Source of the DNA: Tanytarsus gracilentus
Taxonomy: Eukaryota > Arthropoda > Insecta > Diptera > Chironomidae
Direction: 5' to 3'
Length of the DNA stretch: 64,000 bases
Assembly: GCA_038502055.1 (NCBI GenBank)
Contig: JAXRKN010000038.1
Span: 3,410,001 to 3,474,000 of the forward strand
Shown here: piece after piece, positions 1 through 11,590 of the stretch
Layout of the letters: every line of letters begins with the position of its first letter
Position numbering within the stretch: position 1 is the first letter of the stretch
Made by a program: the position numbers and the translations under genes
The notes under the pieces: generated by a model
The model's database searches: none
Seen by the model: the letters and a program-made list of their open reading frames with translations, nothing else
What the model was told of the DNA's origin: nothing

Positions 1-3000
1 TCTTACTCTTGCAAACGGCCTTTAAGAAGGGCAATAGTGATGGAATTCCGAGAGCGGAAGCAACAACCGCAAACGCACGAGCAGTCGTATTTCTTACATA
101 CTCATCAATATTATCAATATCCGGTCGCATAGTTGAAATCATTGTCGCCAAGCCAGCCGCTTTAGCTAAATTTGAAATAATCTCACGACCTTCAACACGC
201 GCATAGTAATCTTCATCAATCAACAATGGTTCAATGACGACAAGAATTTTGTGGACATATGGTCGCACGAGGTCATCTAATTTATAGAGAATTCTGTCAA
301 TGACTTTGACCAGCAAGTGACGCTCTTGATCTTCGAGAGTGGGCGACATGAGAAGTGGTAAAATTTGATTGAACAATGGTCCCGCACCGAATTCTCTTGC
401 CTTATCGGTTATTTGACGTAGTGCTGCCTTTCGCATTGGCGGAGTTCCATTTTTAATTTTCAACAAAAGTTTCATGATTTTTCTTTCACGCTGTTCCTCG
501 GGCGACAAAGCCTCCTCATCGACATCAACTAAAAGTTTATCGAAATATTGTGCATCCTCGGGTTTCATAAAGGGTAAATTTCCTCCTTTTGGCTGATTAT
601 CATTAAATTTTGCCATTGTCTTATCTTCCTGTTGAATGAAGAAACCAGTCGGTGTGCCTGCAATTGGTGTTGGAGTTGCTTGTAGCTTTCTCGCTGGCGT
701 TCTAATTGGTATATAGCTGGCCGGCGGTGGTAAAACTTTATAGCCTGGCGGAAAGAGTGAGTCCAATTCATCGTCAGAAAATGGTCGATTACGTTCATCA
801 ATTTCTTTTTCCCAACGATATGCTTGCAATTGTTCTGGTGTCATTGAAGCTAAATGGCCGGGAGTTGGTGTTGCCATAGCCATAGCCTTCGATCCAATCG
901 GTGTTGATCCTCCGGGTGTTAAAAGAGGCGTTGCTGATGCATGATTAGGTGTCGCATGAGGGGTCATTGAAGATGGTGTCATAGATGAGGGTGTCGCAGC
1001 TGAAGGTGTTTCATCCCATCGTGAACGGCGTTTTGAAGCGCCAGGAGTTGAGTCAATAATCGATTCTGTGATTCCACGATCAGCGCGTGGCGTTTCTAGC
1101 CAGCCAGAGTGATGCCCAGGTGTCTCTCTCTCCGTTTTCGGTGTCTCATCCCATCGATTGCGACGACTATTTGCTTTATCTTGACTTGGAGTCATCGCAT
1201 GTCCTGGCGTTGTGCTTGAATTTGAAGTTACAGCTGGTGTAGCATCCCAAATTTGACGTGCACTTGGAGTTGCTCCGGGAGTTTCACTTCCACTACCTCG
1301 ATGACCTGGTGTCTCATCCCACCGATGATCGGCCGGTGTTTTCTGAAATTTAATGATTTTAATATTTCTATAGTTATTAAAATAATTTATAAATACATCA
1401 ACATCTCCCCAAGTTGGTGTTAATGCACCAGACGATGCCTTCTTTGCCGGCACGAATTGCTCTTCAACCGTCTGATCCCATCGACCTCTCTTTTTGGGCT
1501 GAGAACTGTCGCCATTTGAAGATTTTAGTGAGCCATCTTTAGCCTTATCTTGAATTTTTTTCCTCAACTCTGCCTCTTCTGAGCGGAGCTGCTGCTCACG
1601 CATAATCTCCGTGTATGTTCGAGATTTGACATCTGGCGTCTTTCCTCCTGTAAAAGAAACAAAAAAAGTTTTTGTAGTAACTGAATGTGATGAGCACAAA
1701 GATATTTTGTTTTTATTGACATCAATCATGAAAATTAAATTTTCATTGCAATCAGCCAACAAATTCACTACTTTCTAAATTTGGGAAAATTCCTGAAATT
1801 TTTACTTCTTAAACAAATTAAAAAATTTCAACATTTTTCCACAATACGTACGTGCGTGAGAGGGTCAAACAATACCAAAATGAATCGATTTTGAAATTAA
1901 TATTAAACTTTTAAACAATTTCAAAAACTCTTCATGGCATTGCAAGGCATCTTCCACATCCACTCAATGGCCTAAAATAAATCTGTTTCGATTAATATGG
2001 TTCGTATAAAGTTCACAGCATTCATCATCATTCGCACAATTTTACATCGTGACTGCGGTGAATTGACAACATTTTTATGAGGCAAAATTTTCATCTTATA
2101 TTGTCAATTCACCAATGCAATAGTGACTATATCATAGTTAAGTAATTCTGGTTCTAATAACCTCGTTTGGGTTTTGAGACACCATGAAATCATTAGAGAG
2201 AGTTTCCATCAATGTCCTGCAGATAACACACCTGTGATAATATTTTGATATATATATTTTGCATTAATAATATGGTGGAACTTTGAGCTAAGTTTTAAGT
2301 AAAAATACTAACTATCTCGAGAGACATTCTCATCATTCATACCGCGATTTCATTAATATTGCATAGAAAGATGATGCGTGTAAGCCTATATGATAATCCT
2401 TAATCACTATGATGTACGTAAAGGAGGAGGAGAGAGAAATTTTAAACTTACCATCGGCAAATGGATCAACTCGTTCGGGTGAAATTGCGGCAACCTTTCG
2501 TCTTTTGCGTTGATATTCATCTTCTTTCTCGCCAACAGTCTTTTGACGTCGATCTGCGAAAGGATCATAATCGGGTTCGCTCTGAAAGAATACATTAGTA
2601 ATTACTTTAATTAATGAAAAGTTATCATCACTCACTCTCGTAACTTCCTTGAGGAATGCAGCTGGCGCATTAAAACCTGTTGTTTTCTTATCTGACGCTC
2701 GAATTGGCTCATCATCGTCCTCGTCTTCCTCTTCATTGGTGGCAATTGACGTTACATAGCCCTCATATCGTTTTTCTTTTTGATTTCCCGAATCATAAAT
2801 GTCAGCATCGAAATATCCACTCTCGAGTAGTCCAATGCCCTTATTTTTCTCCTCTTGAGCTTGACTTTGCTTCTTTTTCTCTTGAATGTCCCTTATTTGG
2901 GCCTCAATGTCTAAAATAAACGACATAATTTTATTAACTGGATCTTTTGATATTTTCGATACGAATAAAAATCAATGGAGGTCGTTTACGATTAAAATTG

Positions 3001-3152
3001 TTTTAAAATTTCTTGTGAAATTGGCAATTTATGTGGAAACAAATGAACTAAAACTGATAACTAAATTGTTATGCACACTTTTAAAGGACTTTGATTGTTT
3101 AATAATTCGTATTTATCGCATTAAATTAAATAAAAATATTCTCACCTTCCAT
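1..3152 (-). CDS. Sf3b1: Splicing factor 3B subunit 1 (SF3B1), N-terminal half, partial at the left edge
   Basis: SF3B1 is the HEAT-repeat scaffold of the U2 snRNP SF3b complex and helps hold the branch-point adenosine in the nucleus. I read five exons on the minus strand: 3146-3152 (start ATG plus four bases), 2636-2910, 2452-2581, 1397-1647 and 1-1342 (open at the edge), all with GT/AG borders, giving about 668 residues. Residues 2-10 (EDIEAQIRD) match the family N terminus. They are followed by GYVTSIA, two DPFAD motifs, TYTEIMREQ, a run of RWDETP-type repeats (the U2AF/SPF45-binding tryptophan region of known SF3B1 proteins), TPEQLQAYRWE-like residues, and the first HEAT repeats, including DYYARVEGRE and NTTARAFAVVASALG. 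The reading frame is still open at base 1, so the C-terminal HEAT region lies outside. An ATG at 2926 only gives a read-through of the intron; the seven-base first exon fits the family better. Identity is secure; the tiny first exon is inferred from splice sites and homology. Confidence 0.95.
1648..2451 (-). other. Longest intron of SF3B1 (804 bp)
   Basis: This intron separates the DPFADG exon from the GGKTPD exon. The donor is GTAAGT at 2446-2451 and the acceptor is TTTTACAG next to 1647. The interior is AT-rich, with no ORF, repeat or RNA gene that I can support. The other introns of the gene are about 54 bp (two of them) and 235 bp. Confidence 0.8.
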
Positions 3153-3362
3153 TTCTCAAATTTTTTTCTCTTTAACGAAGCAAAGTGAAGTTGTGTGTAG
3201 GTTATTTTGAAAATATTTAGACCGTTTGAAAATTATTTTTTTTAATTGATGATTTTTAATTTGTGATAATGGCACATTGGTGAAGTGGATTTTAATAAAT
3301 GATTTGGCGCTTGAATTAGATTCAATTAATATTTTATTAAGTGATTTAAAAATAAACTTAGT

Positions 3363-4721
3363 TCAGTCATCATCGAGGGTCAAATCAATCGAGACAACTC
3401 TTGGCACTAGATTGACTGTTGAAGAAACTTTCAAAATTTCATTTGAAGTTTCAATTTTTGGATCATTTTCATCGGTGCTGTTTTTCTTCGGTTTTTTTGA
3501 TGCATTGGATCGAGTTGAGGGTCGACGTGAGGGTTGTCGCTTTCTAACAGGCGTCTCCACTTCCTTCTTTGTTTTTGATGCCGTTCGTGGTGTTGTCTTC
3601 TTTGCAGCTCGCATTTTAGGCTCTTCTTTCTTGACAATTGGCTCTTCCATTTTTACGGCTGGTTTGACATTCTTACTTTCCTCGTCATCTGACGATATCT
3701 CCTGAACCTGGACATCTTCAGCTTTAGTCTCGTTTTCTTTTTTAACCGTATTCCCTGAAAGACTACTCCAACTTCCGTCCTTATGCAGTAAAATTTCATT
3801 TTCATCGGATGCTAATTTAGGCGAATTAATGACTTCGAGAAAATAGCCGTCAATTAACAAATTTTCATATAAAGCTGGCTGATCGCACACCGGGCACTTC
3901 CATGTTGACTTTTTCTCATTCATATGCAGGAAAGTGTTGGCGTCAAAACATTGTAGGTGCGTGCATGTCGAGGCACTACGGAAAAAAATATTGTGAATTA
4001 AAGTCTTTTAAGAGGTTTGCTTTGTAATAAGTTTTAAAACTCACCGACACGGCATATTGAATCGAATTTTACCCAGTGGACAAATGAGAGAGACACGCAA
4101 GTGAACGGTCTTGATTTCTTGATCACCATCCTCCATCTGAAACTTTTCCTTGATAACGCCACGTGTAAAATCATCGGGTTTTACTTTAGAGCTTAAGCGC
4201 TTCATCAAAATTTTTGTGTCGAGTTTACGAACCAAATAAACGGATGCAGCGAAATTTTTGTCAGGATCTTGCTTCCATCTAATTTCGATCTTGTTCGAGA
4301 CAGTTGGTGAAATCTTAACTTGATTTGTGAGATTCAGTGGAATTTGTGTTCGTTTAATTGGACATCCAGGGCGTGTTGGAAGTGGTGGCGGAAGTTGAAT
4401 TTCTTTGCTATTTAGCAATATTTCGAGATTCAATGGATAACTATCATTCTGTTCCGTTGAAGAGTCACAGAGGCAGATGCGTAGTTGCACTTGAACCGCA
4501 TAATCGATGATTCCGTCCTGAATGAAGCGATTTATAGAAATCTCTTGAGCTGATTTCGGCGTCAAGTTGAATTTAAGAATAGTTGATGACAATGAATTTT
4601 GAGGGTTACTCCCTATTAAGGTCGTTGGTGGCATTATAACTGCAAGTTGATTGTAGAATGGAAGTGAACAGAGCTTTACGTCCGCCAGAATAGGCAGTGA
4701 TTGAGTATTTGCCGTGCTCAT
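3363..4721 (-). CDS. PIAS-family SUMO E3 ligase (Su(var)2-10-like), apparently without the SAP domain
   Basis: PIAS proteins are nuclear SUMO E3 ligases. Two coding exons, 4045-4721 and 3363-3975, join in frame across a 69-bp intron to give about 430 residues. The protein opens almost directly in the PINIT domain (DVKLCSLPFYNQL, about residues 14-200). The SP-RING follows across the splice junction: CPLGKIRFNMPCR, then ASTCTHLQCFD, MNEKKSTWKCPVCD and LIIDGYF-like residues, with the zinc-binding Cys/His set intact. The tail is charged and ends in SIDLTLDDD, a SUMO-interacting motif as in other PIAS proteins. The usual N-terminal SAP domain (about 60 residues plus linker) is missing. Upstream, a TAA lies in frame, and a 61-bp probable intron (donor GTGAGT near 4798, acceptor CTTCCAG near 4746) looks like a spliced 5'UTR. 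The ATG at 4721 is therefore the first plausible start. A SAP-coding first exon elsewhere cannot be excluded. Confidence 0.9.
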
Positions 4722-5369
4722 TATTTTCGATGCTTTTTCTCCACTGGAAGTTTTTTGTCTTGATAATTTTTCGATAACTTCGTTACTTTTGATGTGTTAC
4801 TCACCTTTATTTGATCGATGCAGTGGCCTCTTATTATTTATTTCCTTATTTTACTTTCTACAAGCGTGAGTTAATGTGGTTTTGTTTACAAATTGAAAAG
4901 TTTACTTTAAGGGTTATAAAATTCAAAAAATATGTTTCAAATTTTTGAAAACCGTTACAGTAAATTTTTTTCCTATAAAATTTGCTATAAAAATAAGGAT
5001 CATAATTATTCATGTTGTTCTCAGTTTTTCCTCAAAGCATTGCAAGTTTATTTAGTTAGTTTGTGAATATACACTCGACTCGATGCGTTTATTATTCGTT
5101 CAGTAAACTTATCATAGAATTTAATACTAAAATTGTTTGTTCATCCGTTTACCATTCTAACGGCTCTTTTCAAAAGTCAGGGGACTAAAAACTTGCGTGA
5201 AAAGTTATTTAGTTCGTTCTGCATCCCTGGGATTTTCCGAAAAAATTATTATTATATAAAAAATATTATTATTTTTTGTGTAAATCAGACGTAATTATCT
5301 ATTTTAAAACATTTCACTGTAAACTCAAGTTTAATTGCTACGTAAATAATATTTTAGATCATCTGGAAG
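4722..5369. promoter_or_regulatory. Divergent intergenic region between the PIAS gene and ND-20
   Basis: This interval of about 650 bp lies between two head-to-head genes and must hold both promoters. It contains the probable spliced 5'UTR of the PIAS gene (exon ending AAATAAAG before GTGAGT near 4798). I see no clear TATA box and no other coding signal. Confidence 0.5.
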
Positions 5370-6079
5370 ATGATTCGTAACGCGCTAATCTCATCAAATT
5401 CGCTTTTGGCGAAAAACAATTCACAATTGCTAAAAATTGTTGGGGTTTCTGCGGCAAATCATCAAAAGCGCGAGCAAAAGACATTGCCCGTGATCGACAA
5501 GGATCATCCAGAGAAACTTCCAGCGTCTGCTTTCGGATGGTAATGCAACAATATGCAGCAATTAGAAAATTGTTATTAAACTTAAAAAAATTTCACAGGA
5601 AACAATCAAGTTGGGGTGATTGGACGGTCGCACGCCTCGATGACATCCTTAATTGGGGACGAAAAGGATCAATTTGGCCACTTACCTTCGGATTGGCGTG
5701 CTGTGCCGTAGAAATGATGCACATCGCTGCACCCCGATACGACATGGATCGTTATGGCGTTGTCTTTCGAGCATCGCCTCGTCAAGCTGATGTCATTATT
5801 GTAGCTGGCACTCTAACAAATAAAATGGCACCTGCATTGAGAAAAGTCTACGATCAGATGCCCGATCCAAGATGGGTCATTTCAATGGGATCGTGTGCAA
5901 ACGGCGGTGGATACTATCACTATTCATATTCCGTAGTGCGAGGTTGCGACAGAATTATCCCAGTCGATATTTATGTTCCTGGATGTCCACCGACCGCCGA
6001 AGCCCTCATGTACGGTATTCTTCAGCTCCAAAAGAAAGTCAAACGCATGAAGACTGTTCAAATGTGGTACAGAAAGTAA
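5370..6079 (+). CDS. ND-20: NADH dehydrogenase [ubiquinone] iron-sulfur protein 7 (NDUFS7 / ND-20)
   Basis: This is the PSST core subunit of mitochondrial complex I. It binds iron-sulfur cluster N2 and helps form the ubiquinone-reduction site on the matrix side. Exon 1 (5370-5539) and exon 2 (5599-6079) join across a 59-bp intron inside FGW-KQSSW to give 216 residues. The first 50 or so residues are basic and hydroxylated and look like a mitochondrial targeting peptide. The conserved core has all N2 ligands: the tandem cysteines in LACCAVEMMH (about residues 91-92), GSCANGGGYYHYSYS and VPGCPPTAEA. A poly(A) signal AATAAA sits at 6151. An ATG at 5537 lies inside the intron read-through and is not the start. 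Length and motifs fit the family. Confidence 0.96.
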
Positions 6080-6454
6080 ACTGTTTATGTTTTGAGCGTT
6101 CTCTAGGGACTCTTTTAGCCACACAAAAATGCTAAACGAAAATTTAAGTTAATAAAAAAAAATATTGTAAAACATTTTTAACGTATTATTTTGAAAAAAA
6201 TTACAGTAAAATCTAAAAATACGTTGTAACCTCAATAATTTGAACTTTTCATACGATTTTTATTTTGTTCAAATTAAGAGAGGTGTTCAGTGTATTTAAA
6301 ACTACGCTAAAAGCCGCTTCGTTCTTTTAAAAATCTAAAAAGAGTGAAAATTCAGGAGATTCTAAACCAAAATCGTTTTAAAATCGCTCTTCTACTCTTC
6401 ACGACATCGTATTACATTGTGCGGTGGTTATTAAGAAGGAGCTTATCATCTAAA
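6080..6454 (+). other. ND-20 3'UTR and short gap before Ge-1
   Basis: It holds the ND-20 3'UTR with AATAAA at 6151-6156, and then about 300 bp that must contain the Ge-1 promoter and leader. No ORF or repeat is visible. Confidence 0.6.
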
Positions 6455-9400
6455 ATGGACAAAAAATCAAATAGTCAAAATTATTTGACGATGTGAGTTA
6501 AAAAGAAAAAATTTTTTTGATGAAATTTAAAAACTTTCACCCGAATCTTTCTAGAACTTTTAATAGCGCAGACGAGGACAGAAATTGTCATGAGACAAAT
6601 GGAGCGAATGTTAATGTGCAAGTCCAGCCACGTTCAGGAAATTCAAACCATGGAAGTTCAATGGTGAGTAATTAAACCCTCAATATTGTTTATCATGTCT
6701 AATTAATTATCATAATCAAACAGGTCAAATTGAAGAACATTATTGGCTATAAATGGGAAACTAAAAACTATCCGGGACATCTTGTAGCCGTTCACAAAGA
6801 TGGAAAAGTCATTGCATACTCGATCAATGTCAATGGCCGCGGTATGGTTCGATTAATTCATTTCGATTTGGGATGTAAAAGGGCGTTAATCAAGAACCTC
6901 TCGAAGGAGGTGTTGGACTTGCAGTTTGCAAATTACAGTAAGGAAATCATCATTGGATGCATTGAGGAGACGGCACTGCATGTCCATAGGCTGGAGGCAG
7001 AAAATGACACTCTCAATGCCGTTCAATTGCTTAAAATTGAGAATCCAATAGCCGGTCACGTTCCTACATTCGATAAAATTAGCTGGTGTCCATATGTTCC
7101 GGAGGAGAATGATATTGAGGACGATTTTTCGGTTCAATTGCTTGTGTGGGTGCGTGGAAATAAGTTTGAGTGTTATGCTGTAAAGACGATTGTTGAAACT
7201 TATAATGCCGGTGAGCATAAAATCGAGGACGTCACTGAGGGCATTGTCAAGAGCTATGAGGAAGATCGAGCTCTAATCACAAGTGTAACTTTTTCACCCG
7301 ACGGAACAACGCTGGCAATTGGAACTGCCGATGGATTTATTCGATTCTATCAAATCTATTTCCATGAGCCAACACCTCGCTGCTTACACACATGGAATCC
7401 ACACGATGGCGCTCCAATTAGCTCTTTCTTCTTCCTCGATAATCTCACCCAGCCGATTACGGGAAGTTCATTGTGGAAGTATGTCGTGACACTCGCAAAT
7501 AATAATACTGAAATTAAGATTTCGAGTTGTGATAGTTGGAAGACATTGCAAACAATTCAATTCAAATCGCCAACCGGACAGCCATTGAATTTTAAGGCTG
7601 AAATTGATCGCACATCATCCTACCTCATACTCAGTGACATGACTAACCGACAACTATATGTGCTTCAAATACTAAAAGAAAACGCACTGAGCAATGGCGA
7701 TAAAGTTAATGAGAGTGAAAGTTCGTCCGGTGGAATTTCGCGAGTTTTTGTTAAATCAATCGCTGAATTTCATCTGTCGTCGACGGTGTTAAGTTTTGCC
7801 ATTTCAAACGCCTCAATTCGTCGCTACAAGTGTGCGCTGAGTGAAAACTATCTGATTGACGAATTGGAAGATTTCGATGAAGAAAATAATTCGCTCTATT
7901 GTGTTGTCCTCAAGCTCTTTGCAATCTTTCCCGAAAGTGTTCAAGAGTGTAGAATTTTGTATCAAACAGCGCTCAATCAAGCCTCATGCGAGACCACTAC
8001 AACATCGAGCATTCAACAAAATTCCGAATCTCCAGTTGCACAGCTTTTGAATGTATCAGACACGGCAATTTCAAATGATTTGGCATTGAGAACGCCACCA
8101 CAGAAGACACCACAGCTTAATCTTTTGACACCCGATTCGTTTAGTTCACCCATTCAATCGTCATCGACGGCAAACGTGAGTGAGAATGTCCTCTCCACCA
8201 TCTTTATGCTCGCAAAGAACAGTCAATCGACGCCGTCCGTTAATAAGTCGCACGAAAATGTTTTAAATCTAACAAATGTCACGCTTCTCGAGGAAGAAAA
8301 GATTTTCCCAAAAGTCGCTTCCGAACCGCAATTACCTCTTAAATCGGCTTCGGGTGCATCGAGTCCGAGCCGCGAAGTTCGTGAGATTATGCTTCAAGCC
8401 GATTCAAACACCGAGGAATTTTATCCGCCCGACGAAGACGATTTGGAATTAGACGAACCAGAGGAAAAGGAAGTGCTTAGTGTACTAAATTCACTCGACG
8501 TGACTCATTTTAAAAACATCGATGACGACGACATTGACGATGATGAAGAGGTAAGAAAATTATTTTAAAATTGTGTGCTAAATTATATTTAAAATTTCTT
8601 AAAGGACGATGGAAATGAGGAAGACGACGAGGACGATGAGCCTGATGAAGTTAAAATTAAACCTCAATCAAAAAGTGATTGGCCACAAGCTCCACACTTC
8701 ATTGACGGTCCCGTTGCAAGCTCAAAGCAAATCGATGTTCTTTCAAATCGCATGAATCAAATGATTGGTAGGAATTTTAATTTAACTTCATTAATTATTT
8801 TATAGCTTTGAACTATTGCAGAAATTATGGAACAACAATCGAGATACATTGCTGAGTTGAGGAATGAAATTTACTCGCTGAAAGGACAAACAAAAACGGA
8901 AACCATAATGACTCAACAGAATATGGTAAAGGTTGAGGAGAGCTGCAGAAAAAGCGTTGATCAAAATTACCTTAAATTCGAGACACTTCTCTTGAACAGG
9001 TAACATTTAATATATTTTTAAATTTCATCAATTTAACGTTAATTAACTTTTTTCAGAGAAAAGCAAAATCAGCGCGAAATTACAGATGCAATTGTTCAAC
9101 TTTTCCAGCAATATTCGAGAACTCAATCGACTACGATTGAAGTTGCGTCGAAAGATGCGTTGACGAGAATTTGCGGTAGTAAAGGATTTACCGATGCAAT
9201 TAGCCAATCGCTATTGACTGGGACTCAAAAGTCCCTTGAAATCACATTTAAAAAGTCCCTCGAAGGCGTTCTTATTCCAGCATATGAAAGAATTACAAAC
9301 GAAATGTTCCAGGAGATGGGCAAGGCGTTTACAGCTGGAACCAAAGAATGTAAGATTTATTATTTTAAACTTATTTTATTTAAAATCTAACATTTTTTTA

Positions 9401-10200
9401 GATATTCGTGCATTTGACCTTTATATGAAACAATATGGCGCCGTTCAGTTCCAAATGAGTGAATTTTCGGGTGCCATTAACGCCATCCCACAAACAGTCA
9501 AGTTGGAATTGAGAAATCTTAACGAACAAAACATTATACCGCACTTGAATGCAAAATTCTTCAACTTTAAGAAGCAAATGGAAGCGTTCGAAGCCAAACT
9601 TTTGCTGGAATTGAAGGATCACGTTAAAAAGGAAATTAACGAAGGCTTTGAGCTCCAAAAATCCTCACTTGAAGATTCAGTATTATCGGCTGTCCATCGT
9701 TCGCATTCGGAAACACCCGCTCCAACTCCACTCGATCACCATGAAAATATTCGGCAGTTCCTCGCTCATGATCAAATCAATAAGGCCTTCCATCAGGCTC
9801 TAATCTCAAATGATTTGGCACTCGTAGAATTTACCCTCGAAAAGGCCAACTTTAATGATGTCTTTAAGACTCCAATTCCATTGGAACAGACTGTTCTATT
9901 GTCGCTCATTCAGCAAATCACTGCCGATATGAGTCGTTATAGTGAAATGAAGAATCGGTGAGTTTATTACTATATTTAAATTGTTAAATTAGCTAACATT
10001 GTTGAATTTTTTATAGCTATCTCAATGAAGCAATAATTAATCTCAACATGCACGATCCAATTACCCGTGAGCATGCTCCGAAAATTCTTCGTGAACTTTT
10101 CAATACCTTCCAAACTTACATCTCCACGCATCCCGCAAATCAACTGAATTCAAGCATGAAGATGATCATGCTAGCAGCTCAATCAATTTCGAATATGTGA
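6455..10200 (+). CDS. Ge-1: Ge-1 / EDC4, enhancer of mRNA decapping 4
   Basis: Ge-1/EDC4 is the cytoplasmic P-body scaffold that joins DCP1, DCP2 and XRN1 during mRNA decapping. I read eight exons: 6455-6492, 6555-6663, 6724-8550, 8605-8767, 8822-8999, 9057-9349, 9402-9957 and 10017-10200, in frame throughout, giving about 1115 residues. All introns are 50-62 bp. Residues about 55-420 form the WD40 region (IIGYKWETKNYPGHLVAVH; FSPDGTTLAIGTADGFIRFYQ). A Ser/Thr-rich linker follows, then an acidic stretch near residues 635-680, a predicted coiled coil (IEIMEQQSRYIAELRNEI-type) near 725-790, and the conserved helical C-terminal domain that in known EDC4 proteins drives oligomerisation. The ATG at 6455 is chosen because it splices cleanly into the next two exons. 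A TTG at 6730 is simply an internal leucine codon. A poly(A) signal lies at 10291. Confidence 0.94.
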
Positions 10201-10328
10201 CCGAATATGTGATATTCAATGTTTGGTCTATTCAACTAATGACTCTTTATAAAATGTAATTAAAAATTTTATTGCATATATATAAAAATTAATAAACGAG
10301 AAAAATTAACTGGATTGAGTTTATAAAT

Positions 10329-11076
10329 TTATTTTACTTTTATCTTTTTCACTTTCTTCTTTTCAATTGTTTTATTCTTGACTGCATTAAGACTGGACTT
10401 TTTCTTTTTACACGAGAGTGGATTCGGACCACCTTTCTTCTTCTTTCTAATCGTACGAAGTTTTGGCTCTTTAACGAGTCCTTCTCTCTTTTTAAGTTGC
10501 TTCAATTGCTCACCCTCAAAACTTGTCACTTGAATGGACTTTTTGAGTTTTCTATCAACAAATTTTTTACTTCCTTCCGAAGGCTCCTCGAGAGTCGGAA
10601 CGACATTGTGGAGATAAAGCAAAGCAATTCCAACTTGACGTCTAATCCATTCCTGAAGATCTCGATCCTGTGTAGCAATTATGTATCGATTCTCTTTTGT
10701 GAGTGCCTTGATACATTCTGCTCCTGATATTGGATGTCGTTCATGGCCGCATTTATTAAGTTGAACACTCTTCAATTTATTTACGACCGAGAGAAATTTA
10801 GATCCTAGCTTTTCCGTTTCAATAATAATGCAAGGAGTGGTGAGAATTCGCAGTTCGACTTGTAGATAGTTCTTTAATTGTTCCTCAATCATAAATTTAG
10901 TCTAGAAATTATTTTAAATTAAAAAATTTTATATTTTTTCATGAAATAAATTTTACCTTCATTGCAGCATAACAGAAAGGTCCATCGAGGAGAACTTGAA
11001 TTGGCTGATGATATCCAAAGTTGTTGATGTAGAAATTTAATCTTTTATTTGCCTTCTTGTAGCGAGAAACCTTCAT
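10329..11076 (-). CDS. Utp23: rRNA-processing protein UTP23 (PIN-like domain)
   Basis: UTP23 is a nucleolar small-subunit processome factor with a degenerate PIN nuclease fold and a zinc-binding site; it acts in early 18S rRNA processing and snR30/U17 release. Exon 1 (10957-11076) encodes MKVSRYKKANKRLNFY and the QVLLDGPFCYAA core. Exon 2 (10329-10901) encodes the rest, for 230 residues in total. Family hallmarks are the CGHERHPISGAECI segment, IIATQDRDLQ, the LLYLHN strand, and the GPNPLSCKKKK tail that is close to diagnostic for UTP23. The C terminus is strongly basic. The gene is convergent with Ge-1, with stops about 130 bp apart. An ATG at 10892 would give a truncated product without the LLDG strand, so the upstream exon is preferred. 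Confidence 0.94.
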
Positions 11077-11590
11077 TTTAATTAATTTTTATTTTTTACT
11101 GCTTTATTTACAATTTTTTTTGATCAACATGCTGTCAAATTCAAAAAAGTCCGTTACAAAAATGTCTAAAAAAAATTTAAAAGAATAAAATTATTATTTC
11201 ATAATTTACTTTTTATTTTTTAACTCATCATTTTTTTTCTCTCGCATTAAAACCATTACTTTATCATTCTCCTTCACAGTTCTATTGTTAACACTATTAT
11301 GCGTTTAATTTGTAAAATAAATCTTGTGAATATTTTCGCGGATAAAAAATATTTTTTTTACTTTAAGCATTCGTAATTTTGCGAATATCAATCTGTGTAT
11401 ATAGCAAATAAAAAAATCTAATAAAAATCTATTGATGCAATTACATCAGATAAATGTTGAAGAATGTAGAAAATAAGCTGGATATAAAAGCGTTGTTTAA
11501 GTGGGATAAAGTATACAGAGAAGAAAAATGCATTCAATTATTGAGCTTAAAATTAGCAAAAAATTAAATTATTAAATGTAAAAATTTTTC
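11077..11590. other. Gap holding the UTP23 promoter and the RhoGAP19D-like 3'UTR
   Basis: AT-rich sequence lies between the UTP23 start and the stop codon of the next minus-strand gene. It must hold the 3'UTR of the RhoGAP gene and the UTP23 promoter. Several minus-strand AATAAA-like words are present (TTTATT on the plus strand, for example near 11209). No ORF or repeat is evident. Confidence 0.5.

Noticed and set aside
3277..3705. Plus-strand ORF of 142 codons over the PIAS tail
   Set aside because: It is antisense to the confirmed SUMO-interacting and acidic tail coding sequence of PIAS.
6730..8568. Single-exon reading of Ge-1 starting at TTG 6730 and ending in the intron
   Set aside because: Splicing from the ATG at 6455 through 6555-6663 fits in frame, and the end at 8568 lies beyond a clear GTAAGA donor at 8551. 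The TTG is an internal leucine.
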